Below are positions 34,049 to 42,392 of a stretch of DNA of 64,000 nt, in pieces; the stretch's first letter is position 1; each line of letters opens with the position of its first letter. Source of the DNA: COMBO-56-21 sp963705355 (GTDB taxonomy: Archaea > Thermoplasmatota > Thermoplasmata > UBA10834); assembly GCA_963705355.1 (NCBI GenBank), contig OY970070.1, positions 1,798,001-1,862,000 on the forward strand, written 5' to 3'. A program made the position numbers and the translations under genes. The notes below the pieces were generated by a model, which was not told the origin of the DNA, searched no databases, and saw nothing but the letters and a program-made list of their open reading frames with translations.

Positions 34049-34714
34049 TCACAGACCCCCCCACTCGTCTGGAATTTCGATCACCTTCTCAGGCTTGTCC
34101 TTGAAAAAGGAGTCGGTGGCTCTAGACACGGCCCATTTGGACTCGGGGTTGTTGTAGTCATGCAGGATCATGAATCCACCTGGGGTCATTCGAGGATAGA
34201 AGAAATTGAGTCCTGCAATAGTTGGAGAAAAAAGATCCAGGTCAGACAATACGAATGCGAATCTCTCTGTTTCGAGTCCCGTTGTCGTATCTGGAAAATA
34301 GCCTCTTTGGATGCGAACGTTTTGCAGATCACCTACGTTCCTAATGAAGATGTCCAGGCTCGTGTCTTTGAACTTGTCGTCGTTCTTTTCATCTTCATCT
34401 AAGTCTTGTGTAGGAAACCCTTCAAAAGTATCGAAAACATAGAAGGTCCTGTCCGGGGCAAGCTTGTGGATGAAGCCGCTCGCCTCTCCTCCATATGCTC
34501 CAATCTCTGCGAAACTGCCTTCGATGCCTTCTGTGCATATTCTCCTAATAACTAGTCCAATTGCCCCATATCTGACTGAGTCCGCGGTCCCTATGAAAAG
34601 CATTCTCTGGTCTTCGGGAAGAGACACAAGGAAGTATCTCTCCTTGAGTCCCGAACCCAGTAACTTGTCATCTACAACCTGAATCAGGAGCCCGGCCATG
34701 TCCAGGAGTCTCAC
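34049..34714 (-). CDS. TylF/MycF-family O-methyltransferase
   Basis: About 222 residues resembling TylF-type sugar O-methyltransferases. It shows EGSFAEIGAYGGEASGFI for SAM, FYVFDTFEGFPTQD, and PRMTPGGFMILHDYN, with the Asp cluster (LSDLDLF, LHDY) that binds the metal in this family. Such enzymes methylate deoxysugar hydroxyls, fitting a locus that makes several deoxysugars. The start is uncertain: GTG at 34714 has GGGGGAAG upstream; ATG at 34699 is an alternative, and the frame stays open to 34876 without homology. Confidence 0.83.
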   Translation of the reverse strand: MRLLDMAGLLIQVVDDKLLGSGLKERYFLVSLPEDQRMLFIGTADSVRYGAIGLVIRRICTEGIEGSFAEIGAYGGEASGFIHKLAPDRTFYVFDTFEGFPTQDLDEDEKNDDKFKDTSLDIFIRNVGDLQNVRIQRGYFPDTTTGLETERFAFVLSDLDLFSPTIAGLNFFYPRMTPGGFMILHDYNNPESKWAVSRATDSFFKDKPEKVIEIPDEWGGL

Positions 34715-34918
34715 GGAACTTCCCCCGACGGCATCGCCCTTCCTTGTCTGAATGGTTTGCCCTCGATGATTCGTGCTTGCTGGCACGAGTGAAATGGGTT
34801 GCACGGGACGACTTGAGTGGCCATGGCTTGCGGTGGGTGAGCCTCGATGTGAGTTCACAGCCGATACCTTTTTCAAGCAAGAATTCTCATGGGGCTAGAC
34901 TAGGAAGAAGCCGATCAA

Positions 34919-35860
34919 ATGAAAGGCAGAAGAATCGTCGTTACTGGCGGTGCGGGCTTCATAGGTTCGAACCTGGCATGGTCTCTTTGCGATGAGAACG
35001 AAGTTGTTGTTATCGACAATCTATCCACAGGAAGAATCGAGAACATCGCTCCGATCATTGACTCCAGGAAGATGCAGTTCATCAAAGGTAGTGTTACTGA
35101 CCTTCAACTCATGAAGAGAGTGCTTGCTGGAGTGGATATTGTCTGCCACGAGGCTGCTATACCCTCCGTTCCGCGTTCAATCGCCGACCCAATTTCAACA
35201 AATGAGGCAGGAGTGACCGGAACCCTGACCACACTCTTAGCCGCAAGGGATGGTGGCGTGAAGAGATTCATCAATGCCTCCTCATCATCGGTCTACGGCG
35301 ATGCGCCTACGCTCCCCAAACTCGAGGAAATGCCCACGAATCCGATTTCTCCTTATGCCGCCACTAAGGTTGCGGGCGAGACCTATTGCAGACTGTTCAA
35401 CGAGCTCTATGGCCTTGGCGCAGTTTCACTTAGATACTTCAACGTGTTCGGACCACATCAAGATCCAACCTCCCAGTACGCGGCCGTTATTCCGCGTTTC
35501 ATTTCCAAAGCCTTGTTAGGCGAGGACTTGGTGGTTTATGGAGACGGTCTCCAATCTAGGGACTTCACGTATGTCCAAGATGCAGTCAGAGCGAATATTC
35601 TGGCGGCCGAGAGCGCCCCTCCTGGGAACTACAATATAGCGTCGGGCAAGCAGATAACAATACGAGATCTAGCTTCCACTATTCTTGGCATTACCGAGAG
35701 CAAGGGTAAGGTTGAATACGAGACACCTCGTTCAGGAGACATAAGGCATTCCCTGGCGGACATCACTAAAGCTAAGAAAGCGTTTGGCTACGCGCCATCA
35801 TACACGATACAACAGGGACTGAAGGAAACAGTGGTTTGGTTCTCGAAAGGGAACCGCTGA
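34919..35860 (+). CDS. UDP-glucose/UDP-N-acetylglucosamine 4-epimerase family (GalE-like SDR)
   Basis: A 313-residue extended SDR with VTGGAGFIGSNLAWSL, VVIDNLSTGRIENI, ASSSSVYGDAPTLPKLE, SPYAATKVAGE (YxxxK) and RYFNVFGPHQDP, closest to archaeal UDP-sugar 4-epimerases of the GalE/WbpP type. It probably makes UDP-Gal or UDP-GalNAc. It is followed by the UDP-sugar dehydrogenase after 18 nt, so the two may supply a uronic acid or work on UDP-HexNAc in sequence. Confidence 0.9.
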   Translation: MKGRRIVVTGGAGFIGSNLAWSLCDENEVVVIDNLSTGRIENIAPIIDSRKMQFIKGSVTDLQLMKRVLAGVDIVCHEAAIPSVPRSIADPISTNEAGVTGTLTTLLAARDGGVKRFINASSSSVYGDAPTLPKLEEMPTNPISPYAATKVAGETYCRLFNELYGLGAVSLRYFNVFGPHQDPTSQYAAVIPRFISKALLGEDLVVYGDGLQSRDFTYVQDAVRANILAAESAPPGNYNIASGKQITIRDLASTILGITESKGKVEYETPRSGDIRHSLADITKAKKAFGYAPSYTIQQGLKETVVWFSKGNR

Positions 35861-35878
35861 ACCAGAGAATGATGAAGC

Positions 35879-37225
35879 ATGCACCGCGTACTTGCAGACA
35901 AAATCAAAACCAAAAAGGCCAAGTTGTGTGTTGTTGGCCTTGGCTACGTGGGTCTGCCCACAGCTACGTTCTTTGCAGAGAAAGGATTCACTGTTATCGG
36001 TTGCGATATCAAGGAGGATGTTGTCAAGCTCGTCAGTGCTGGGAAGAGCCCATTGAAGGACCTCAATATTGATGGCAGGGTGAACGGAGCAGTCAAGAAT
36101 GGGAAACTGACTGCGTCCATACATGTTTCTGAGGCGGTTCGAAAGAGCGATGTCGTACTCATCACCGTGCCGACTCCAACCGGGCGAGGATTCGAACCAG
36201 ATCTTCAGTATGTTGTATCAGCTGGCGAGTCTGTTAGAATGGGCTTGAAGCGCGGTCAGTTGGTCATCCTTGAGTCCACGGTATATCCGGGCGTGACGGA
36301 AGAGATAGTAAAGCCTATCCTTGAGAAATCGGGTCTGAAAGTTGACAAAGATTTTGGTCTTGCCTACTGCCCTGAGAGATACAACCCTGGTGATTCGACC
36401 CACACGATAGACAAGGTGGTACGCGTTATCGGAGCTACAAGCGGTGATTGGGCGAAGGTGGCAGCGAATCTATACGAGCAGGTCACACGAGTCGTCGTCA
36501 TTGTCAAGGACATCAAAACGGCTGAAATGGCCAAGATAATTGAGAACACCCAGCGTGATTTGAATATCGCGCTCATGAACGAAATTGCGCTCATATGCGA
36601 ACGAATTGGCATAGACATAATGGACGTTATTGATGCCGCCGCAACGAAATGGAATTTCAACGTCTACTATCCAGGAGCAGGTGTGGGCGGGCATTGCTTG
36701 CCTAAGGATCCATGGTATCTGGTCAAAGCTGCTGAAAGACTGGGTTATCACGCTCAGGTCATAACGGCAGGAAGAAGAGTGAATGACTATATGCCGCATC
36801 ACATGTTTGAACTGCTCCTGAAGGCAATGAATGAAACAAACCAGTCCGTCAAGGGTTCCATAATCGTTGTACTCGGCTTATCATACAAAGAGGGTGTTGG
36901 AGACACAAGAAACTCGCCTGCTCTAGGATTGATTCGTGACATAAAGGAGATGGGCGGAATTGTGAGGACTGTTGATCCATATGTTGACGAGAAGACTGCG
37001 AAAAGGGAGTTTGGTGTGGACGAGCATATTCGAAAGATTGATAGTGCCGCCAATAAAGCTGACGCAATCGTAATTGTCACAGCACACAAGGAATTTAGAT
37101 CGCTGGATCTAGCGAAGTTGCGGAAACAAATGCGTACTCCAATCATAATAGATGGCAGACGCGCCGTTGACAAGAAGAAGGCAATTCGACTCGGTTTCAC
37201 CTACAAAAACATTGGGTCGGTCTAG
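35879..37225 (+). CDS. wecC: Nucleotide-sugar dehydrogenase, UDP-ManNAc dehydrogenase type
   Basis: A 448-residue UDP-sugar dehydrogenase. The NAD domain has VVGLGYVGLPTATFFAEKG, followed by PTPTGRGFEPDL, ESTVYPGVTEE and YCPERYNPGD; the catalytic cysteine is in GVGGHCLPKDPWYLV. The YCPERYNPGD form and pairing with WecB (6258-7334) favour UDP-ManNAc to UDP-ManNAcA, though UDP-GlcNAc or UDP-GalNAc are possible substrates. Symbol given by analogy. Confidence 0.88.
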   Translation: MHRVLADKIKTKKAKLCVVGLGYVGLPTATFFAEKGFTVIGCDIKEDVVKLVSAGKSPLKDLNIDGRVNGAVKNGKLTASIHVSEAVRKSDVVLITVPTPTGRGFEPDLQYVVSAGESVRMGLKRGQLVILESTVYPGVTEEIVKPILEKSGLKVDKDFGLAYCPERYNPGDSTHTIDKVVRVIGATSGDWAKVAANLYEQVTRVVVIVKDIKTAEMAKIIENTQRDLNIALMNEIALICERIGIDIMDVIDAAATKWNFNVYYPGAGVGGHCLPKDPWYLVKAAERLGYHAQVITAGRRVNDYMPHHMFELLLKAMNETNQSVKGSIIVVLGLSYKEGVGDTRNSPALGLIRDIKEMGGIVRTVDPYVDEKTAKREFGVDEHIRKIDSAANKADAIVIVTAHKEFRSLDLAKLRKQMRTPIIIDGRRAVDKKKAIRLGFTYKNIGSV

Positions 37226-37356
37226 TGTTGGAATTGCGAACCACTTTTAACGATATACCATTCAACAGATCTCTTCAGGCAGTCATTCATGCGGGCTCAC
37301 GGTTTCCAGCCGACTCGCCCCGCCGGGCATTGACCATGGGCATCATTATCCGCGAA

Positions 37357-37428
37357 GCAGGATACCCCATCAGGAAAAGCAAGTGCTGGTCCTTGCTCGG
37401 GATTAGCTTTGGAGAGGTCTTTCTTGAT
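37357..37428 (+). repeat. Imperfect ~72-bp repeat, copy 2
   Basis: Counterpart of 31773-31843 in the same orientation, 5.5 kb apart. Together they bracket the methyltransferases, GalE-like epimerase and UDP-sugar dehydrogenase. Confidence 0.7.
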
Positions 37429-37697
37429 GCGATGGGGTCCGTGAAAGCGCGCGGGGTGAATGGCTTCAAGATCATCGTTGCGATGGCTCGTGAAGACGGT
37501 TCAAGACTTCCTGTCCCGTCAAATGCGTTCGTCCTTCGATGAGCTCGCGAGGCTGTGCTCTTCCGTATGACGAGTTCGCGCTGCCGACCTTGCGAGAGGG
37601 CTTGTTGCCCATGAGTGATTGACCCCTCATTGGGTAGGACTCAACAATCACCCTTCCCCTGTGTCATAACCAGTGCAATGGCTCCTCCGCAGAAAGG

Positions 37698-37707
37698 GCT
37701 ATTAATG
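37698..37707 (+). promoter_or_regulatory. TATA box for the second heptose kinase, likely leaderless
   Basis: AGAAAGGGCTATTAATG reads as BRE plus TATA; the box centre is about 28 nt before the ATG at 37730, so transcription would start at or next to the initiator codon. Confidence 0.55.
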
Positions 37708-37729
37708 CTAAGGCTTATCAGACTCTGAC

Positions 37730-38740
37730 ATGATTGTTAGGTCTATTGCCCCTCTCAGGATTAGCTTCGCGGGAGGAGGCACTGATATCGCCGAGTACTC
37801 TCGGGAATACGGAGGGGCAGTCATCAACTCAACAATCAACTGGTATGCCCACGCGCATTTAGCTCCGGCCAAGGAAGGTATCAGACTGATATCTCTCGAT
37901 TTCGGGACAGATGAGAAGCTAGAGCATATGGCCTATGACGGTAAGAATGATCTCGTGAAGGCAACCTTGAGCAAGATTGCAGGAACCAAGTTGAGCGGAG
38001 GAGCGGAGCTGTTTCTGCATACAGACGCGCCTCCGGGGAGTGGTTTGGGTTCGTCATCCGCCGTCGTCGTATCCCTGATAGGAGCTTTGAACAACTGGCT
38101 TGACAAATTCATGGGGGAGTATGAGGTGGCCGAGCTCGCGTACGAGATCGAACGAAATGAGCTTGGAATCAAGGGAGGGTATCAGGATCAATTTGCTTCG
38201 GTTTTTGGGGGGTTCAACTACATTGAGTTCTTGAAGGATGGAAAGGTCATCGTGAACCCTCTGCGGATAGGCCAGGACAACATAAAGGAGCTCGAGTGCC
38301 ATCTGCTTCTATGCTACACTGGCGGAACGAGACTTTCGGCCAACATCATAGAGCGCCAGGTTGAGGATTTCAAAGAGGGCAGGAATGTTGAGGTCTTGCA
38401 CGAGCAAAAGAAGATGGCTCTTGATATGAAGAATTGCCTTCTGAAAGGCGATTTCGACGATTTCGGCAAGATGCTGGATACCGCTTGGCAGACAAAGAAG
38501 ATGATGGCTAGCGGGATCACAAATCAGCGCATAGATGATCTGTACGAAATGGCAAGGTCGAATGGTGCTGTGGGTGGTAAGATCCTTGGTGCTGGAGGAG
38601 GCGGATATCTCCTCCTCTACTGTAACTACATGACCAAACATGAGGTCGAGAAAGCTATGCGCTCGATGGGCGCCGAGCCGAAGCCATTTTCGTTTGCAAA
38701 AGAAGGATTGACAGTGTGGAGGTCCAAGAATGAGCTCTAA
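37730..38740 (+). CDS. HddA-like sugar kinase (GHMP family)
   Basis: A 336-residue GHMP kinase related to HddA at 23930 but clearly diverged. It has APLRISFAGGGTDIAEYS, PPGSGLGSSSAVVVSLIGAL and GKILGAGGGGYLLLYC, all three family motifs. It likely phosphorylates D-glycero-D-manno-heptose-7-phosphate at C1; a fucokinase-like role is less likely given the GmhA-like partner. It overlaps the SIS gene by 11 nt. No phosphatase gene (gmhB) accompanies this pair. Confidence 0.9.
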   Translation: MIVRSIAPLRISFAGGGTDIAEYSREYGGAVINSTINWYAHAHLAPAKEGIRLISLDFGTDEKLEHMAYDGKNDLVKATLSKIAGTKLSGGAELFLHTDAPPGSGLGSSSAVVVSLIGALNNWLDKFMGEYEVAELAYEIERNELGIKGGYQDQFASVFGGFNYIEFLKDGKVIVNPLRIGQDNIKELECHLLLCYTGGTRLSANIIERQVEDFKEGRNVEVLHEQKKMALDMKNCLLKGDFDDFGKMLDTAWQTKKMMASGITNQRIDDLYEMARSNGAVGGKILGAGGGGYLLLYCNYMTKHEVEKAMRSMGAEPKPFSFAKEGLTVWRSKNEL

Positions 38741-39365
38741 GAAAGATGTTGATTTGATAGGGCGTTCTCTCAAGGAGAGTGTCGGAGCCATCAATGGAAT
38801 TGAACCTGAACGGCTTCAGGAGATCGCCGACACGATCGTGGGATGCTTCAGGAATGGAGGCAAGGTGATGCTCTGCGGTAATGGTGGAAGCGCTTCTCAA
38901 GCTCAACATCTCGCCGCTGAGCTAGTGTGCAGTTTCAGGCGGGGCAGAGCACCATTTTCTGCAATAGCGCTTACCACTGATGCATCCATTCTCACGGCTC
39001 AGGCGAATGATGTTGGTTATGAGACAGTCTTCGAGCGCCAAGTGGAAGCGCACGGCAGGAAGGGAGATGTCTTGATCGCCCTCAGTACGAGTGGTAATTC
39101 ACTCAACGTGGCTAGAGCGCTGAAGGCTGCAAATCGGAAATCAATTACCACCATTGCGTTCGCGGGGAAGAATCGGCATTGCAGAGTATCTGGTATAGCA
39201 GACTTGGTTCTGTTCATTGAATCGGATGACACACCGAGAATTCAGGAGTCGCATCTTGTTGCGGGTCACGTGATTTGTGACATCGTCGAGAGAGAATTGA
39301 GCACGAGGGAAGAGTTGCGGACCCCGAAAAAGAAATGTGTAGTGAGGCTGAAGCCTTCGAGATGA
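38730..39365 (+). CDS. GmhA-like phosphoheptose isomerase (SIS domain)
   Basis: A 211-residue SIS-domain protein with MLCGNGGSASQAQHLAAEL, NDVGYETVFERQVEAHG and ALSTSGNSLNVARALKAA, matching GmhA more than generic SIS proteins. It follows the kinase with an overlap, forming a second heptose-activation pair. The C terminus extends about 15 residues beyond the usual end as a basic tail. Confidence 0.9.
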   Translation: MSSKKDVDLIGRSLKESVGAINGIEPERLQEIADTIVGCFRNGGKVMLCGNGGSASQAQHLAAELVCSFRRGRAPFSAIALTTDASILTAQANDVGYETVFERQVEAHGRKGDVLIALSTSGNSLNVARALKAANRKSITTIAFAGKNRHCRVSGIADLVLFIESDDTPRIQESHLVAGHVICDIVERELSTREELRTPKKKCVVRLKPSR

Positions 39366-39437
39366 AGGTTTTGAAACTGGCAAGAGTAGGTTGGAGGGTC
39401 TCAAATCACATCTCCAGATTGCCATGAGGACCCAGCA

Positions 39438-40946
39438 ATGCATTCCTCTATTTTGCCTCAGGAGTCCAACAAAACAAACTACGGATTGAGTCTTGCAAGC
39501 GGCAGTCTGCTGATGATTGTATCCACTGCCGCAGCAGGAGTGCTTTCACTCATTCTATCGACCCTGGTCGCACGTTCGGTGAGCGTTGAGGATTTCGGGG
39601 TATATTCCATCCTGATGAGTCTTCAGAGCTTCGTTGCGGTCTTCTCTGGATTTGCTTTGGGCTACGCGGTAACCAAATATGTGTCTCAGTTCTTGGCTCA
39701 GAACCGCGAAACGGCAGTCGACTATGCGAAGACCGCATTCCTTGTCGATTGTATTTTCATCGGAGCATCGTGTGGTGCCTATGTTCTCCTTGCCGATTTG
39801 ATAGGCAACAATTTGTACCATAGTCCCGAAGTAGTGGAGTTGATTCCGTACTCTGCATTGGTGGTTGCTTCTACTACGATCCTTGCTATGTCTATGGGAA
39901 TTGCGCAAGGATGCCAGCGAATGAAGCTTGTAGCTGTGGTTCGGATCCTCGCGGCGGCAGCAAGTGTTGTTGCTGCGTATGCATTGATACGCACACAGGG
40001 ACTCAGGGGAGTTCTGATTGGATTGTTTCTGGCGCAATTGGCTGTTGCAGTTGTTCTGATTAAAGATCTAAACAGAAAAGGGTTCCCGTTTGCATCGCTA
40101 CCAATCCGACTTGATAGAGAAAGGATCAGAACACTACTCGCGTATGCTGTGCCAGCGACTCTCTCTGCCCTTGTTGTAGCTCCCATTGTATGGCTTTCCA
40201 ACACCGAACTCACGCTTCAGTCAGGATTTCAAGGAATGGGTCATTTCTCGGTTTCTCTTGTCTTTTTCAATGGGCTGGCTAGCATCCCTCTGTCCATATC
40301 TGTCATCCTCATGCCAAAGATATCTCAAATGTCAGCTCTAGCACCGAACAAAATGAGCGTGTTGCTCTCGGACACCATAGACTCTCTCTCGGGTCTGATT
40401 TTTCCGTTATTCTTGGGGATTGGCCTTTTTTCGCATGAAATCATTCGCATTGTATTTGGCAACGCATACTATCCATCAGATCTTCCCACCTATCTAATGG
40501 TCGTCGCTAGCTATCCGTTTGCAATTTACTCGATTTTTGCGACGTTGCTGTATGGGACAGGCAAGATGTGGTACGGATTTGCGCTCAGTGCGATTTGGTC
40601 CGTTGTCTTTCTAACTCTCACATTTGCATTTGTCCCAATCCTCGGACCTAGTGGGCTTGCGGCTTCCTACGCAATGTCTTATTCCATTCAAGTCGTCGTA
40701 TTCCTTTCTATGTCTCCTGGGAAGTTTAACATAAGTCTCCGAAGGCAATATCCAGCATTCGTTTTCTCGGCTTTGTTCTTCGCAATTGGTTTGGCGGCAG
40801 TCGGGCCGGATGGCTGGTCTTGGTGGCAAAGACTGCTGATTCTTGTCCTCGGAGCACTGCTCTATTCGCGCGTTCAGGAACCACATCGTGGTCTGGTAAT
40901 TGCTCGTCACTTCTCTGATACGATTCATCGGTTGATTAAAAGGTGA
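39438..40946 (+). CDS. Polysaccharide flippase (Wzx-like)
   Basis: A 502-residue membrane protein with about 14 hydrophobic helices and the usual opening LIMIVSTAAAGVLSLILSTL-like helix followed by VSVEDFGVYSIL, as in MVF/Wzx exporters. It is noticeably AT-rich and in the same direction as the second heptose pair and the following GT4 and GT-C-like gene, suggesting a module acquired as a block. The 269 bp after it, to 41215, hold nothing recognisable. Confidence 0.9.
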   Translation: MHSSILPQESNKTNYGLSLASGSLLMIVSTAAAGVLSLILSTLVARSVSVEDFGVYSILMSLQSFVAVFSGFALGYAVTKYVSQFLAQNRETAVDYAKTAFLVDCIFIGASCGAYVLLADLIGNNLYHSPEVVELIPYSALVVASTTILAMSMGIAQGCQRMKLVAVVRILAAAASVVAAYALIRTQGLRGVLIGLFLAQLAVAVVLIKDLNRKGFPFASLPIRLDRERIRTLLAYAVPATLSALVVAPIVWLSNTELTLQSGFQGMGHFSVSLVFFNGLASIPLSISVILMPKISQMSALAPNKMSVLLSDTIDSLSGLIFPLFLGIGLFSHEIIRIVFGNAYYPSDLPTYLMVVASYPFAIYSIFATLLYGTGKMWYGFALSAIWSVVFLTLTFAFVPILGPSGLAASYAMSYSIQVVVFLSMSPGKFNISLRRQYPAFVFSALFFAIGLAAVGPDGWSWWQRLLILVLGALLYSRVQEPHRGLVIARHFSDTIHRLIKR

Positions 40947-41215
40947 AGGATCACCTGGGTCCCAGTTCACGTAGTCGGCACTTGCTAGAAGCGTGCCCCT
41001 TCACATTAGGTTCAAGCGCTGTTGCACCGTGTGTGACTCCAATCGTAGCCTCATTGTCATTACTGAATACGGCGCATACTCTCGAAGGAGCACACAAATA
41101 AAACCTGTGATTCCCTTAACAGTGAAGGCGGTAGACTTAATTCCAGAACAAGAATGTCGGTTTCAAGCTGAACGAGGGTCATGCGACCGGGTAGAAATCA
41201 GGAGCTGGTTAATGA

Positions 41216-42313
41216 ATGAGAGTGGTTCTTTTCGGAGGCTTCGTTGAGTATCAAATACAGTTGGCCAATGCTCTCTGTTCAAGAGCATCAATCCTTCTCG
41301 TCCTCAGCAAGACTCGAGTGCCTAAGGAAGTGCTGAGAACAATCGATGGGAGAGTATCGACAATTATTGTTGGAGGTATGAACTCCCCATATCACCCGAT
41401 GAATCTGCTTTCTTTCATCAAGGCCATGGGAGCAGTTCGGGCATTCCGACCAGATGTCGTTCACGTCCAAATTGCGGGTTCTGGAGCGGAACTGGTCTCA
41501 TTGTTGCTGTTGCCAAAGCAGAACCTCATCACGACTTTTCACGATGTGATTCTGCATTCTGGGGAGAAGTCCTCCTGGCAGGATTTTGTTAGGGGTTTTG
41601 CTAGGCGAATATCAAAGAGAATCATTGTCCATGGTCAAAGCTTGGTTGAGCAGATGACTAGTGAATATGGTGTCTCCCCAGAGATAGTCAGATCAATACC
41701 GCTGGGCTGTCCCGAACTTGCCGCCTTCAAGCTCTTCGAGAGACCCGAAGCAAAGGAGGTTGGGAATTTGGTTCTTTTCTTCGGTAGAATTCGCGATTAC
41801 AAAGGCCTTAAGTATTTGGTCGAGGCGATGCCGAGGGTGGTTGCTAGAGTTCCAGACGTGAAGGTCGTAATCGCGGGTGAGGGTAACGACTCTGCTGACA
41901 GTGTCGGTGTTGCTCGATCTAGAAAAGACAATTTCATATTGCTTAATCATCACATTTCGTATGAAGAGGGAGCAAATCTGTTCCAAACGTGTAGCGTTGT
42001 TGTTTTACCCTATACAGATGCGTCCCAGAGCGGCATAGTACCTGTGGCATATGGTTTCATGAAGGCGGTTATTGTTACGAACGTAGGGAGCATGCCCGAG
42101 GTCGTCGATCACGGAAAGACTGGCATCATAATCCCTCCGAGAGATGTGACCGCATTGGCTGATGCAATCGTAGCTTTGTTGGTGAATCGAGACTTGAGAA
42201 AGGACATGGGAGTTAATGGTCTCAAGAAGCTTGAGAAGGATTTGTCTCCGGAGCGAATAGCAGATTTGACGATGGATCTATATGTGGAGTCAATTGTGGG
42301 TCAGCGGCACTAG
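41216..42313 (+). CDS. Glycosyltransferase family 4
   Basis: A 365-residue GT-B enzyme. It starts MRVVLFGGFVEYQIQLANAL; the donor domain has LVLFFGRIRDYKGLKYLVEA, VVIAGEGNDSADS and VVLPYTDASQSGIVPVAYGF, where the usual E-x7-E is altered to D-x8-V, then KTGIIIPPRDVTALA. The altered motif may change donor specificity or retention chemistry, but the fold is clear. ATG at 41216. Confidence 0.9.
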   Translation: MRVVLFGGFVEYQIQLANALCSRASILLVLSKTRVPKEVLRTIDGRVSTIIVGGMNSPYHPMNLLSFIKAMGAVRAFRPDVVHVQIAGSGAELVSLLLLPKQNLITTFHDVILHSGEKSSWQDFVRGFARRISKRIIVHGQSLVEQMTSEYGVSPEIVRSIPLGCPELAAFKLFERPEAKEVGNLVLFFGRIRDYKGLKYLVEAMPRVVARVPDVKVVIAGEGNDSADSVGVARSRKDNFILLNHHISYEEGANLFQTCSVVVLPYTDASQSGIVPVAYGFMKAVIVTNVGSMPEVVDHGKTGIIIPPRDVTALADAIVALLVNRDLRKDMGVNGLKKLEKDLSPERIADLTMDLYVESIVGQRH

Positions 42314-42392
42314 CATAGCCTTTCGTGGTCTATCATCACAACGTTGAAAAGAGAGTTTTCATATCAGAATCTCCATTTCAGGCATCAAATCT

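Larger units (their letters stand above)
37226..37729 (+). other. Remnant-rich intergenic region
   Basis: About 500 bp without a convincing gene. An open frame from a GTG at 37225 to 37542 has no recognisable homology and carries the repeat at 37357-37428. The right end holds the promoter of the second heptose kinase. Confidence 0.5.

Noticed and set aside
37225..37542. Possible 105-residue gene after the UDP-sugar dehydrogenase
   Set aside because: No recognisable domain, weak start, and it is crossed by the 72-bp repeat; treated as remnant sequence.
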